In this document: piece by piece, positions 8,787 through 17,768 of the stretch | Layout of the letters: each line of letters opens with the position of its first letter | How positions within the stretch are numbered: position 1 is the first letter of the stretch | Assembly: GCF_036077095.1 (NCBI RefSeq) | Contig: NZ_CP107960.1 | Location: 8,680,001 to 8,744,000 of the forward strand | Direction: 5' to 3' | DNA from: Streptomyces sp. NBC_00376 | Lineage (GTDB): Bacteria > Actinomycetota > Actinomycetes > Streptomycetales > Streptomycetaceae | Length of the DNA stretch: 64,000 bases | Notes under the pieces: model-generated | Database searches by the model: none | Seen by the model: the letters and a program-made list of their open reading frames with translations, nothing else | What the model was told of the DNA's origin: nothing | Translations under genes and position numbers: made by a program

Positions 8787-9068
8787 TCGCGAGGGGAGCG
8801 ACGGCACGACAGCGAGTCCCGGGACAGCACCGGACGGGCTGGGGCAAGGCCAGCAGTACCACAGGCATCACAGGAACCGCGCACGCTTCGTTCACGTCTA
8901 AGGCGATAGCCAGGGCCACAGTGCCGCCGACCACGACGGCTTCGAAGCCGCTGTTCCAGACCACTGCCGTACCTACTCCCAGCCCCCGGCTCCGGCCCGC
9001 CGGCCTTGTGGAGGAGAGCAGAAGGCTGCCTCCTTGCTGGGGTCAGCACTGAGAGGCCCCGTCACACG
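8787..9068. other. Intergenic region upstream of the SEDS gene
   Basis: 282 bp between the IS6 end and the FtsW/RodA-type gene. A minus-strand frame contains a short hydrophobic stretch (VVVGGTVALAIALDVNEACA) but lacks support. The promoter of the downstream gene is presumably here; no -10/-35 pair is convincing. Confidence 0.4.
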
Positions 9069-10448
9069 ATGAGCCGCACCACAGACACGTCGACGCACCA
9101 CACGAATACGATCGGCGCACCGAGCCGGCGCAACACCGAGCTGGCGCTGCTGGTGTTCGCCGTCGTCATCACCGTGTTCGCCTACGCCAACGCGGGCCTG
9201 GCCGTCAACAACCAGGTGCCGTCGGGTCTGCTGAGCTACGGCCTGGGTATGGGCCTGCTGGCCGGCGTCGCCCATTTCTTCGTACGGAAGGCCGCGCCGA
9301 ACGCGGACCCGCTGCTGCTGCCGCTGGCCACGCTGCTGAACGGACTCGGCCTGGTCGTCATCTGGCGGTTGGACCAGTCCGAGCTGTTGCAGTCGATCAA
9401 GCAGGCAGGAACGGCCGCGCCGCGGCAGCTGATGTACACGACGATGGGCATCGCCCTCTTCATTGTCGTTCTGATCTTCCTCAAGGACCACCGCGTCCTG
9501 CAGCGCTACACCTACATCTCCATGGTGGGCGCCCTGTTCCTCCTGCTGCTGCCGCTGGTCCCGGGCCTGGGCGCCGACATATACGGCGCCAAGATCTGGA
9601 TCCACGTCGGCAGCTTCAGTATCCAGCCCGGTGAGTTCGCGAAGATCGTGCTCGCGGTCTTCTTCGCCGGTTACCTGATGGTCAAGCGCGACGCGCTGGC
9701 CCTGGCCAGCCGCCGCTTCATGGGTCTGTACCTGCCGCGCGGCCGTGACCTCGGTCCGATCTTGGCCATCTGGTTTCTATCGATCCTGATCCTGGTCTTC
9801 GAGACCGATCTCGGCACGTCACTGCTGTTCTTCGGAATGTTCGTCATCATGCTGTACGCCGCCACCGAACGGACAAGCTGGATCGTCTTCGGTCTGCTGA
9901 TGTCCGCGGCCGGCGCCGTCGGCGTCGCCTCCTTCGAACTGCACGTTCAGCAGCGTGTCCAGGCCTGGCTCGACCCCATGCACGAATACATGCTCAGCCG
10001 CCAGGGCGTGGCCGGTCACTCCGAGCAGTCGATGCAGGCGCTGTGGGCCTTTGGGTCCGGCGGCACCCTCGGCACCGGTCTCGGCCAGGGCCACTCCGAA
10101 CTCATCCGGTTCGCCGCCAACTCCGACTTCGTCCTCGCCACCTTCGGCGAGGAACTGGGCCTGACGGGCATGATGGCAATCCTGCTGATTTACGGCCTGA
10201 TCGCGGAGCGTGGCGTACGCACCGCCCTCGCCGCCCGTGACCCATTCGGCAAACTCCTCGCCATCGGCCTGTCAGGCGCATTCGCCCTGCAGGTCTTCGT
10301 CGTCGCAGGCGGTGTGATGGGCCTGATCCCGCTGACCGGTATGACGATGCCGTTCCTGGCGTACGGCGGCTCCTCAGTCATCGCCAACTGGGCGCTCATC
10401 GGCATCCTGATCCGTATCAGCGACACCGCACGCCGCCCCGCACCGTAG
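9069..10448 (+). CDS. FtsW/RodA/SpoVE-family (SEDS) membrane glycosyltransferase
   Basis: A 459-residue polytopic membrane protein with about ten hydrophobic segments. It carries SEDS signatures: IHVGSFSIQPGEFAKIVLAV, FETDLGTSLLFFGMFVIMLY with the conserved Asp, GQGHSELIRFAANSDFVLAT, FGEELGLTGM and the C-terminal PLTGMTMPFLAYGGSSVIAN. SEDS proteins polymerise peptidoglycan glycan strands from lipid II with a partner class B PBP. No PBP or other wall gene is adjacent, so it is an isolated accessory copy rather than the division-cluster ftsW. ATG 9069 is chosen for its N-terminal match; longer in-frame starts from 9006 add residues unlike the family. The gene looks intact, flanked on both sides by mobile DNA. 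Confidence 0.9.
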   Translation: MSRTTDTSTHHTNTIGAPSRRNTELALLVFAVVITVFAYANAGLAVNNQVPSGLLSYGLGMGLLAGVAHFFVRKAAPNADPLLLPLATLLNGLGLVVIWRLDQSELLQSIKQAGTAAPRQLMYTTMGIALFIVVLIFLKDHRVLQRYTYISMVGALFLLLLPLVPGLGADIYGAKIWIHVGSFSIQPGEFAKIVLAVFFAGYLMVKRDALALASRRFMGLYLPRGRDLGPILAIWFLSILILVFETDLGTSLLFFGMFVIMLYAATERTSWIVFGLLMSAAGAVGVASFELHVQQRVQAWLDPMHEYMLSRQGVAGHSEQSMQALWAFGSGGTLGTGLGQGHSELIRFAANSDFVLATFGEELGLTGMMAILLIYGLIAERGVRTALAARDPFGKLLAIGLSGAFALQVFVVAGGVMGLIPLTGMTMPFLAYGGSSVIANWALIGILIRISDTARRPAP

Positions 10449-10471
10449 CGTGCACCCATGACGTTCGCGTC

Positions 10472-10600
10472 CGTGCCGCCGGTTCCGGCAGAACAATCCC
10501 CCAGCTCAACGGCCTCCTGAGACACCTGGTCCGCGAGGCCGAAGGCCGCAACTCCGAGCCGACCGCCTGCGTCATCGACGCCCAGAGGGGTCTGATGCAG
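10472..10600 (+). pseudogene. IS5-family transposase fragment
   Basis: The frame gives LLRHLVREAEGRNSEPTACV then IDAQRG, matching the segment just before the first catalytic Asp of IS5-type transposases (GR...PTA.VIDAQS). It is cut by the left end of the IS3 element at about 10604. Confidence 0.65.
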
Positions 10601-10645
10601 GGTTGGGTGACAGGTTTGGTCACGCGGCCAGGAGGGCCGGTGTGG

Positions 10646-10906
10646 TCATGACGGTTCGTATTCGACGGGGGTCAGCCGACCGAGTGAGGCTTGTCTGCGG
10701 CGTCGGTGGTAGGTCCGCTCGATCCAGGTCACGATCGCGATCCGTAGTTCCTGGCGGTTGGCCCACTTCCGTCGGTCGAGGACATTCTTCTGCAGCAGGC
10801 TGAAGAAGGACTCCATGGCCGCGTTGTCGCCTGCCGCCCTGACCCTCCCTATCGAGCCGGCGATCTGGTGCCGGCCGAGCGCTTGGACGAACTTCCGGGA
10901 CCGAAA
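10646..10906 (-). pseudogene. IS3-family OrfB transposase, C-terminal part
   Basis: From the IS30 junction the frame reads QFRSRKFVQALGRHQIAGSI, then GDNAAMESFFSLLQKNVLDR (catalytic Glu) and WIERTYHRRRRQASLGRLTP to the stop at 10646. It completes the N-terminal part at 12365-12967; the break lies between the Ser and Gln codons of CVLHSDRGSQF. Confidence 0.85.
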
Positions 10907-12364
10907 CTGGACGGATTCAATCGGTCGTCGCAACGCTGGCTGGTGGGAGCGATCGTAGCTGCTTGGTGAACACTTCAGCCGGGGTTCGCCACCCGAGTGT
11001 TTTCCGGGGCCGGTTGTTGAAGACCGCCGCGACGGCCTGGAGCTCTTCGCTGTTCCAGCGGGACAAGTCGGTGCCCTTGGGGAAGTACTGACGCAGTAGG
11101 CCGTTGGTGTTCTCGTTGGTCCCGCGTTGCCAGGGGCTGTGGGGGTCAGCGAAGTAGACAGGGATGCCGGTCTCGACCGTGAAGGCGGCGTGCGCGGACA
11201 ACTCCTTGCCGCGGTCCCAGGTGAGAGACCGCCGGAGTTGCTCAGGCAGTGTGGTCATCGTCCTGGCCAGGGCGTTCTTCATCGTGCTGGCACCGTATCC
11301 GGCCAGAGCGGGTCCGTTCTTCGTGCGCGGGACCACACCGTAGCCCTCCTCGCGCGGCAGGTGGACCAGCATGGTGAACCTGGTGGTGCGCTCGACGAGA
11401 GTCCCGATCGCCGAGCGCTTCAGCCCGATGATGAGGTCGCCCTCCCAGTGCCCGGGAACGGCGCGGTCCTCGGCCTCGGCGGGACGCTCGCCGAGGAGGA
11501 CCTTGTCGGTGACGTGGGCCCACGCCTTCTGCCGGCTGCGTGCCCGGGGAACACGCAGCGCCCGTCCGGTGCGCAGGCAGGCCACCAGCTCGCGTTTCAG
11601 CGCACCACGTCCCTCGACGTAGAGCGCCTGGTAGATCGCCTCGTGACTGATGCGCATGTCCTCATCGTCGGGGAACTCGACCGGCAGGCGTCGCGCGATC
11701 TGCTCCGGGCTCCATGCTGTCACCCAGCCTCTGTCGCCGCGGTGCGGCTTGTTGCGCCCCTTCCAGGCCGGGCCCTCCGGGCCCAGACGGTTGCCTCCGG
11801 CGTCGGTGACGTCCCTCGACAGCCGGGCCTGGATATAGGCTCGCAGCCTCGGATTGTCCACGAGCTTGGCCGTCTTCGGGCGCCGGGCCCGGCGTTCAGC
11901 GTGCCACTGCGCGGTCGAGGCCCGGTAGTCCAGCTTGTAGGTCCGGGTAGAGGCATTGCGCCGCAGCTCACGGGAGACCGTCGACGGCGCCCGTCCGAGC
12001 CTGCGGGCGATCTCGCGGACGCCGGCGCCCTGGGCATGCCAGACGGCGATGTCCTCCCGCTCGGGAAACGACAGGTAGCGCCCGGACACATCATCAGGAA
12101 GACACGGATTCACGCCGCCAGCGTGCCGGAACCAGCGGAATCCCACCGGCCCGGACACCCCGGCAGCACTGCACGCATCCTCGGTCTTGGCACCCCGAGC
12201 GATCACCGTCCAGAACCTGACCCTGTCCTCACGCCAGGCCACCGACGGCCTGCCCGGCGACGGCACCAACCCCCGATACGCACGAACCTGCTTGTGCCGC
12301 TCCACAGAGCCCATCGCTCCACCTCCCGATCAAGGTGTTGCGACGATCAGTTGAATCCGTCCAG
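10907..12364 (-). mobile_element. IS30-family insertion sequence
   Basis: Inverted repeats begin CTGGACGGATTCAA at both ends (10907-10920 and 12364-12351) and remain similar for ~30 bp (TCGTCGCAAC shared). It is inserted in the IS3 orfB; excising it and restoring one CTG rebuilds the uninterrupted frame. No clean target duplication is left. Confidence 0.85.
10917..12314 (-). CDS. IS30-family transposase
   Basis: A 465-residue protein from ATG 12314 with GGAGG 8 nt upstream. An N-terminal HTH_38-type domain (FPEREDIAVWHAQGAGVREI, RRLGRAPSTVSRELRRN) is followed by the DDE core: Asp in GHWEGDLIIGLKRSAIGTLV, Asp in LTWDRGKELSAH, Glu in QRGTNENTNGLLRQYFPKGT. The final segment FNNRPRKTLGWRTPAEVF is diagnostic of IS30. 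It looks complete and may be active. Confidence 0.92.
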   Translation of the reverse strand: MGSVERHKQVRAYRGLVPSPGRPSVAWREDRVRFWTVIARGAKTEDACSAAGVSGPVGFRWFRHAGGVNPCLPDDVSGRYLSFPEREDIAVWHAQGAGVREIARRLGRAPSTVSRELRRNASTRTYKLDYRASTAQWHAERRARRPKTAKLVDNPRLRAYIQARLSRDVTDAGGNRLGPEGPAWKGRNKPHRGDRGWVTAWSPEQIARRLPVEFPDDEDMRISHEAIYQALYVEGRGALKRELVACLRTGRALRVPRARSRQKAWAHVTDKVLLGERPAEAEDRAVPGHWEGDLIIGLKRSAIGTLVERTTRFTMLVHLPREEGYGVVPRTKNGPALAGYGASTMKNALARTMTTLPEQLRRSLTWDRGKELSAHAAFTVETGIPVYFADPHSPWQRGTNENTNGLLRQYFPKGTDLSRWNSEELQAVAAVFNNRPRKTLGWRTPAEVFTKQLRSLPPASVATTD

Positions 12365-12967
12365 CGACCCGCGATCGCTGTGCAGAACACAGCCGGCGAC
12401 GTTCTCACGTCGGGCAACAGCGTTGTCCAGGGCCGCGACGGCCAGACGGGACTTCATCGGCGAGTCGATGGAGTAGCCCACGATCCGCTTGCTGAAGACG
12501 TCCTTGACCGCACAGAGATACAGCTTCCCTTCTCCCGTGACGTGTTCGGTGATGTCGGTGAGCCACAGCCGGTTCGGTGCGCCGGCGGTGAAGTCCCGGC
12601 GGACGAGGTCGTCGTGCACCGGCGGGCCAGCTTTCTTGATCCTGCCGCGCTTCTTGCCGAACACGCTCCACCAGCTGTTGTCCCGGCAGATCCGCCACGC
12701 GGTCCGGTCGGCCATGCCGGCTCCCACGCTGCGGGCTTCGTCGGCCAGGAAGCGGTAGCCGAACTCCGGGTCCTCGCGGTGGGCGTCGAACAACGCGTTC
12801 GCGCGAGCGGCCTGCTCGAACTCGGCATCGGTCACCGGCCGTTCGAGCCAGCGGTAGTAGGGCTGGCGGGCGAGCTTGAGGACCCGGCACGTGACCGTGA
12901 CGGAGATTCCGTCCGTGGCCAGCTCTTTCACGAGCGGGTAGATCCTTTTCCCGGCAGGTTCGCCTGG
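12365..12967 (-). pseudogene. IS3-family OrfB transposase, N-terminal part
   Basis: In the -1 frame relative to orfA the sequence reads RIYPLVKELATDGISVTVTC, RFLADEARSVGAGMADRTAW, NRLWLTDITEHVTGEGKLYL (first Asp) and VAGCVLHSDRGS (second Asp), then runs into IS30. The overlap with orfA contains GGGAAAAGG, a plausible -1 slippery site for an OrfAB fusion. Confidence 0.85.
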
Positions 12968-13236
12968 GACAGGTAGGCCGCGGCCCGGCGCAGGACCTCG
13001 TTCTCCTGCTCCAGCAGCTTGATCCGTCGACGCGCTTCCCGTAGCTCCGTGCTCTCCTGACTGGTCGTTCCGGGCTTTGTGCCGTCGTCGATGTCCGCCC
13101 GGCGCATCCACTTCCACAGCGTCATCGCGTGGACTCCGAAGTCGGCGGCCACCTGCTCGATCGTCACGCCCGGGCCGCGGTTCCTCGCGACCCGTACGAC
13201 ATCCTCGCGGAACTCTTGCGGATAAGGCTTGGGCAC
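12928..13236 (-). CDS. IS3-family OrfA
   Basis: A 102-residue HTH protein from GTG 13236 (GGAAGGA 6 nt upstream): VPKPYPQEFREDVVRVARNR, the HTH VTIEQVAADFGVHAMTLWKW and a coiled coil RRRIKLLEQENEVLRRAAAY. It is intact, but its OrfB partner is disrupted, so the element cannot move by itself. Confidence 0.85.
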   Translation of the reverse strand: MPKPYPQEFREDVVRVARNRGPGVTIEQVAADFGVHAMTLWKWMRRADIDDGTKPGTTSQESTELREARRRIKLLEQENEVLRRAAAYLSQANLPGKGSTRS

Positions 13237-13289
13237 AGCGACATCCTTCCCACCCGCCCCACAGGGCAAGCCAGATCAGATGTCACCCG

Positions 13290-13409
13290 ATCGTGCGGCA
13301 GACCCAGACAGCGATGTGGGTGAGAGACCAGCTGGACGGGTTGTGGGGCGACCAGGACTTCGCCGACTGGTACCCGCGCGACGGCCGGCCGGGTCGCGTT
13401 CCTCGCTGA
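13290..13409 (+). pseudogene. IS1182-type transposase N-terminal fragment
   Basis: The frame reads MWVRDQLDGLWGDQDFADWY then PRDGRPGRVPR and a stop, resembling the start of IS1182 transposases. The match is lost after GRPG. The 5' end is cut at the IS3 boundary 13288. Confidence 0.5.
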
Positions 13410-13432
13410 ACCGCAGAACTCCGGCCGCCACC

Positions 13433-14480
13433 CTACTCACTCGCACCCCCGCCCCGTCTTCCTCCTCCAGGGCGTCGTCGCTTCGTGCTCCTGGTCCTGG
13501 TCGTCGGTGTCCTCCCGGCCGCTGCGGACGCGGGGATCGGCGATCGCCTCGATGGTGTCCGTGTCGTGCGCCCGCAGCGCCCGAGGATCTTCGAGAGGGT
13601 CTTGTAGGCGTCCGACGTCACAATTTCACCCGGCCGTTCGACCGGTCCGAGGAATTCCGGCACGATCAAAGTGGCGAGTTTCCCGAGCCCCGGACGCGTA
13701 CGCAGGGCACGCCCGACTATTTGCGCGATGTCGACCATCGCCCCACGCGCATCCGCGAAAGAAGTGCCACTGACGAGATCGGACGCGAATTCGTCAAGGA
13801 CTTGGCGGCGGTGGGCGGGGGAGTGCTCACCGTAGAGCCAGTCCGCCCACACTCGGCCCGCGGGCGGGTAAAGCTCTGGGTCGTCCTCGGCCAGCGCCGC
13901 GGCGACCGCCGGCACCCGGGCCGCCATCGCCTCCGCTGCCCCACCCGGGAATGGAACGACAACACCTTGCGGATCCGCTCCTCGGCCGCGGCCGGCACCA
14001 AGCTGGTCCGGATCGCCGCCATCTTGGCCCCGCGCACCGCCTCTGACCGGGGCCCCCTCCAGGAGCGCGGATGGTGGAGCTCCGGATCGCGGATGCCCAG
14101 ACACAGCACCTGATACGGCGCCAACCACCCCTCGCCGAATCGCCTCGGGCAGCTTCAACTTGTACGCCACGGGCCCGAAGACTTTGCTGTCCCCGTCCAT
14201 GCTCGCGATCAGCCGCGGCACCCCTCCCTCGGCCTCCCGGACCCGCGCCGTCGCCGTCATGCAGAGCCGCCGCACCGCCGGAATCCGGTCCTGGTCATGC
14301 ACCGCCACCTACGGCTTCCCCGCATCACCACTGGTCCGGTGTACCTCGTCGGGCTCCAAACCGGAAGGCTGGCCCGTGCGCTCGCTGAAGCACACCCATC
14401 CCCACCGAGGCGTACGTCGCGAACACCGTCACGGTGTCCAGGCCCAGCAGATGTGTGAGGCGGACGCGGCCAGTCCGGTG
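13433..14480 (-). pseudogene. DEAD/DEAH-box helicase with helicase-associated domain, decayed
   Basis: Helicase motifs are spread over all three minus frames. In order: VFATYASVGMGVLQRAHGPA; VHDQDRIPAVRRLCMTATAR (motif III-like TATAR); DGDSKVFGPVAYKLKLPEAI; APYQVLCLGIRDPELHHP; VWADWLYGEHSPAHRRQVLD; and FADARGAMVDIAQIVGRALR (motif VI, QIVGRALR). It resembles the large superfamily 2 helicases with helicase-associated repeats found in Streptomyces arms and plasmids. The DEAH box is not readable and several frameshifts are needed, so it is dead. C-terminal repeats of the same type lie at 17332 and 36474. Confidence 0.75.
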
Positions 14481-14630
14481 CACGGGCGGAGCGGTGCCGG
14501 GCCGCTACGACGCTGGGCGCGGCGGCCCTCCACTCGATGCCGGATCTGGACAACGAGCCTCTCGCATACGGGAATTCTCCCTTCAGCGTCTTGTGCACCG
14601 GGCACCCTCGCGCCAAACTCTGGAGATCCT

Positions 14631-14646
14631 TTGACAACGATGTCAA
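14631..14646 (+). promoter_or_regulatory. LacI-type operator upstream of the GH92 gene
   Basis: TTGACAACGATGTCAA is a near-perfect palindrome (arms TTGACA/TGTCAA, central CG), the symmetry typical of LacI-family repressor sites. It ends 18 nt before the start codon, just ahead of the ribosome site GGAGG at 14653-14657, so a bound repressor would block transcription or early elongation. No LacI gene lies in the window; the regulator must be encoded elsewhere. Confidence 0.65.
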
Positions 14647-14664
14647 CTATTTGGAGGCAGCAGC

Positions 14665-16980
14665 ATGCACAGCGGCAGATCCCTAGCCCCCGGCGTCCCG
14701 GGCGCCCTGCCCCTGCGACGTCCGAGGTCGGCGCTCCTGGCGTGGGCCTTCGTCATCGCGACGGCGCTCGTCGCCGCGTTCCTCCCGCCGTTCGCCACCA
14801 CCGGCTGGGCGGACACCGACCGGTCCAACGTGGACCTGGTCAACCCGTTCATCGGGACGGCGGGCCAGAGCGCCACCGAGTACGGCGGCATGATTCCCAG
14901 CACCGCCCCGCCGTTCGCGATGACCCGCTGGTCGCCGATGACCCGGCAGAACTACGTCAGCCGGACGCCGTACCACTACTCCGACACGAAGATCAGCGGC
15001 TTCATCGGCACCCACCAGCCGGCCATCTGGATGGGCGACTCCGGCTACGTGTCGGGCATGCCCGGCGTGGGCCCCGTGAAGACCAAGGCCGACGACCGGG
15101 CGCTGCCGTTCAGCCACTCCGACGAGCACGCCGCTGCGGACCGCTACTCGGTCAAGATGCAGGCCGGTTCGGGCCGGACGCTGAAGACGGAGATGACCGG
15201 GACGTCTCGCGTCGGCCTGCTGCGTACGGTCTATCCCGAGGGCGCGGACAGCAACTTCGTGCTGCAGGCGACCCGTGCGGGCGTCACCGGCAACGTGCAC
15301 ATCGATCCCGCAGCCCGAGAGATCACCGGCTACAACCCTGACCGTCAGGACAGCAACCTCGGCCCGTTCAAGGCATCCAACTTCAAGGGGTACTTCGTCG
15401 CTCGGATCGACACCGGCTTCGACAGCTACGGCACGGCTACCGGCGGGACGCTGCACGAGGGCCAGGGCGATCGCACCGACGGCGACGTGTCTGCGTATGT
15501 GCGCTTCCCCTCCGGCACCCGGACCGTGGAGGTGCGGATCGCGACGTCGTTCATCTCGCTGGAGCAGGCCCGTGCCAACCTGGCTGCCGAGGCCCCGGAC
15601 GACCAGTCCTTCGAGCAGATCGCCGACAAGACCCGCACGCAGTGGAACCAGAAGCTGAACCTGGTCCGGCTGCGCGGCGCGACCGCCGACCAGAAGGCGG
15701 TCTTCTACACGTCGATGTACCACGCGCTGCAGTACCCGTCGGAGAACTCCGAGCACGGCCGCTACTACAGCGCGTACGACGACAAGGTCCACTCCGGAGT
15801 CAGCTACACCGGCTACTCGCTGTGGGACACCTTCCGGGTCGAGAACGCGTTCCTGACGCTCTTCGCCCCCGAGCGGATCGACGGCATGGTCACCTCGATG
15901 CTGAACGACTACCAAGAGGGTGGCTGGCTCCCGATGTGGAAGAACATCACGGAGACCAACATCATGGTCGGCACCAACGCCGACTCGGTGATCGCGGAGG
16001 ACATCGCCAAGGGCTTCACCGGCTTCGACCGCAAGCTTGCGTACGAGGCGGTGTACAAGGACGCGATGACCCCGCCGGACAAGGACACCGAACTGGCTTA
16101 CTCCGACCGCCAGCAGGGAACTCCGGTGGAGGCACGGGCAGGCCTGACCTACTACAAGCAGAACGGCTGGGTCGCTGCTGACCGCACCGCGGAGTCGGCG
16201 TCCCGCACGCTGGACTACGCGTACGAGGACTGGGCGGTCGCGCAGGTCGCGAAGGCGGTCGGCAAAACCGAGGACGCGGAGATGTTCCTCCAGCGCAGCG
16301 CGAACTACAAGAAGCTGTACAACCCCGCGACCGGCTTCATGCAGGCCCGTAATCTGGACGGATCCTGGGCCGACGGCGGCTGGACCGAGGGCAACCAGTG
16401 GGTGTACACGCTCGACGTCCTGCACGACGTGCCGGGGCTGATGGATCTGATGGGCGGCAAGGAAAAGTTCGCGTCGTGGCTGGACGGCTACTTTGCCAGC
16501 GGCCACAACAACCACACCAACGAGCCGAGCCACCACGCTGCCTACCTCTACGACGACGCGGGCCAGCCGTGGAAGACGCAGGCGAAGGTGCGCGAGATCG
16601 CCGCGGCGAACTACGCGAACCGCACGGACGGCCTCAGCGGCAACGAGGACTGCGGCCAGATGTCCGCCTGGTACGTGCTCTCCTCGCTGGGCATCTACCC
16701 GGTCAACCCGGCATCGGGGAAGTACTCGGTGGGCAGCCCGTTCTTCGACCAGGCAAAGGTGCAGATGCCGGCCGCGTCCCGTCCGCTGGTGATCAGCGCC
16801 TCGGGGGCGGCGGACAAGCAATACGTCCAGTCACTGTCGCTGAACGGCCGGAGCGTCACCAAGCCGGTGCTGAGCCACTCCGACCTGCTGCGAGGTGGCC
16901 AGTTGCGCTTCACGATGAGCGACACCCCGCAGAGTTGGGGCGCTTCGGCGTCGCCGACGCGGGGGGCGGACGCGCACTGA
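14665..16980 (+). CDS. Secreted GH92 alpha-1,2-mannosidase
   Basis: 771 residues. An N-terminal segment with arginines then a hydrophobic run (LLAWAFVIATALVAAFLPPF, ~25-44) and a likely cleavage site after GWA (~49) indicates export. The mature part starts VDLVNPFIGTAGQSATEYGG, the standard GH92 opening. The catalytic module shows YSLWDTFRVENAFLTLFAPE, GGWLPMWKNITETNIMVG, EGNQWVYTL and the hallmark GNEDCGQMSAWYV (residues 659-671) with a catalytic acidic residue. GH92 enzymes are calcium-dependent inverting exo-mannosidases that trim fungal, yeast or glycoprotein mannans. No other sugar gene is adjacent; control is probably by the operator at 14631. The gene is intact and full length. Confidence 0.93.
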   Translation: MHSGRSLAPGVPGALPLRRPRSALLAWAFVIATALVAAFLPPFATTGWADTDRSNVDLVNPFIGTAGQSATEYGGMIPSTAPPFAMTRWSPMTRQNYVSRTPYHYSDTKISGFIGTHQPAIWMGDSGYVSGMPGVGPVKTKADDRALPFSHSDEHAAADRYSVKMQAGSGRTLKTEMTGTSRVGLLRTVYPEGADSNFVLQATRAGVTGNVHIDPAAREITGYNPDRQDSNLGPFKASNFKGYFVARIDTGFDSYGTATGGTLHEGQGDRTDGDVSAYVRFPSGTRTVEVRIATSFISLEQARANLAAEAPDDQSFEQIADKTRTQWNQKLNLVRLRGATADQKAVFYTSMYHALQYPSENSEHGRYYSAYDDKVHSGVSYTGYSLWDTFRVENAFLTLFAPERIDGMVTSMLNDYQEGGWLPMWKNITETNIMVGTNADSVIAEDIAKGFTGFDRKLAYEAVYKDAMTPPDKDTELAYSDRQQGTPVEARAGLTYYKQNGWVAADRTAESASRTLDYAYEDWAVAQVAKAVGKTEDAEMFLQRSANYKKLYNPATGFMQARNLDGSWADGGWTEGNQWVYTLDVLHDVPGLMDLMGGKEKFASWLDGYFASGHNNHTNEPSHHAAYLYDDAGQPWKTQAKVREIAAANYANRTDGLSGNEDCGQMSAWYVLSSLGIYPVNPASGKYSVGSPFFDQAKVQMPAASRPLVISASGAADKQYVQSLSLNGRSVTKPVLSHSDLLRGGQLRFTMSDTPQSWGASASPTRGADAH

Positions 16981-17273
16981 GGACCGGCGGAAGGCCCAGA
17001 AGGCCTGGAAGGCCGGTGAGCCGAGGCACGGAATAGGAGGCGGAGAAGGAAGGGGCTGCTGCTCGCAGTAGACATGAGTCAGCGAATACCGGGCCCGGAC
17101 CCGACGAAGCGGCAGATGCGCCGAGACGCAGGCGGTGCCATTGTGACCGGGCTCGCCTGCCGGGTAGGCACACTGAGCAGGCGCTGCGAAGCTTGGTTCT
17201 CGTTCTGTGGTCGCCTGATCATGTGACTCTGGAGCGATTCTGCTGGTCGGTGACACCTCCAGCAGAGCCGCAA

Positions 17274-17308
17274 GACGGGTCCGGATCCACGTCGGATCCG
17301 GACCCGTC
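17274..17308. terminator. Strong hairpin terminator
   Basis: A perfect 15-bp stem (GACGGGTCCGGATCC with GGATCCGGACCCGTC) around a 5-nt loop. It lies 290 bp after the mannosidase gene and just before convergent helicase debris. The DNA from 16981 to here has GAAGGCC-type repeats and no supportable gene. Confidence 0.7.
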
Positions 17309-17331
17309 CCGCATCTGCCCACAGCCGCCTC

Positions 17332-17505
17332 CTACCAGCGTATGCCGGGGGTGTTGAGGTCTGTCCGGCGTTGTTCGGTGAGCTTGTGGGCGCGTTTGCG
17401 TACGTTGTCGAGCCACACACCGAGTTTGACGGCCACGGGCTCTCCAGTGCCTGCCTGACGGCTGCCCGGGGGCTGTGTACCCTCTGCCACGCCCTCTGAC
17501 AGTTT
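17332..17505 (-). pseudogene. Helicase-associated domain, C-terminal fragment
   Basis: The minus frame ends EPVAVKLGVWLDNVRKRAHK then LTEQRRTDLNTPGIRW and a stop, one helicase-associated repeat with the terminal GxRW typical of the protein end. Only this last repeat is present. It is probably from the same helicase family as 13433-14480 and 36474-37180. Confidence 0.7.
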
Positions 17506-17508
17506 CGT

Positions 17509-17768
17509 TTGGATCAGTCGGTCGTTGGTCCAGGTGTGCCGGTGAGTGATGCGCAGTGGGCGCGGATCGAGCCATTGCTCCCGGACCGAACGCCGAGGCG
17601 AGGCAGCCGGTGGCGTGACCACCGTGAGGTGCTCGATGCGATTGCCTTCAAGTTCCAGACCGGAACGCAGTGGGTCCACCTGCCCGAGAAGTACGGGAAC
17701 TGGCGGGGCGTCTACAACCGGCTGCAAATGCGGGCCGTCGACGGCACCTGGGAACGGGTGTTCACTGA
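17509..17768 (+). pseudogene. IS5-family transposase N-terminal fragment
   Basis: The frame reads VSDAQWARIEPLLPDRTPRR, WRDHREVLDAIAFKFQTGTQ and LPEKYGNWRGVYNRLQMRAV, then TWERVF, the classic IS5/IS427 N-terminal domain. It stops at a junction with an IS110 fragment before the DDE core. Confidence 0.85.

Larger units (their letters stand above)
10604..13288 (-). mobile_element. IS3-family insertion sequence interrupted by an IS30 element
   Basis: Short terminal repeats (TGGGTGACA near 10604, TGTCACCC at 13281-13288) flank an orfA and an orfB, the latter split by the IS30 element 10907-12364. Without the insert the element is about 1227 bp. It was itself inserted next to IS5 (left) and IS1182 (right) remnants. 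Confidence 0.75.

Noticed and set aside
6478..8794. 8-bp target duplication for the IS6 element
   Set aside because: Flanks CGAGCACT and TCGCGAGG do not match, so none could be claimed.
14683..16821. Very long minus-strand open frame opposite the GH92 gene
   Set aside because: It is the antisense of a strongly coding GH92 gene; composition is His/Val/Arg-rich with no domains.
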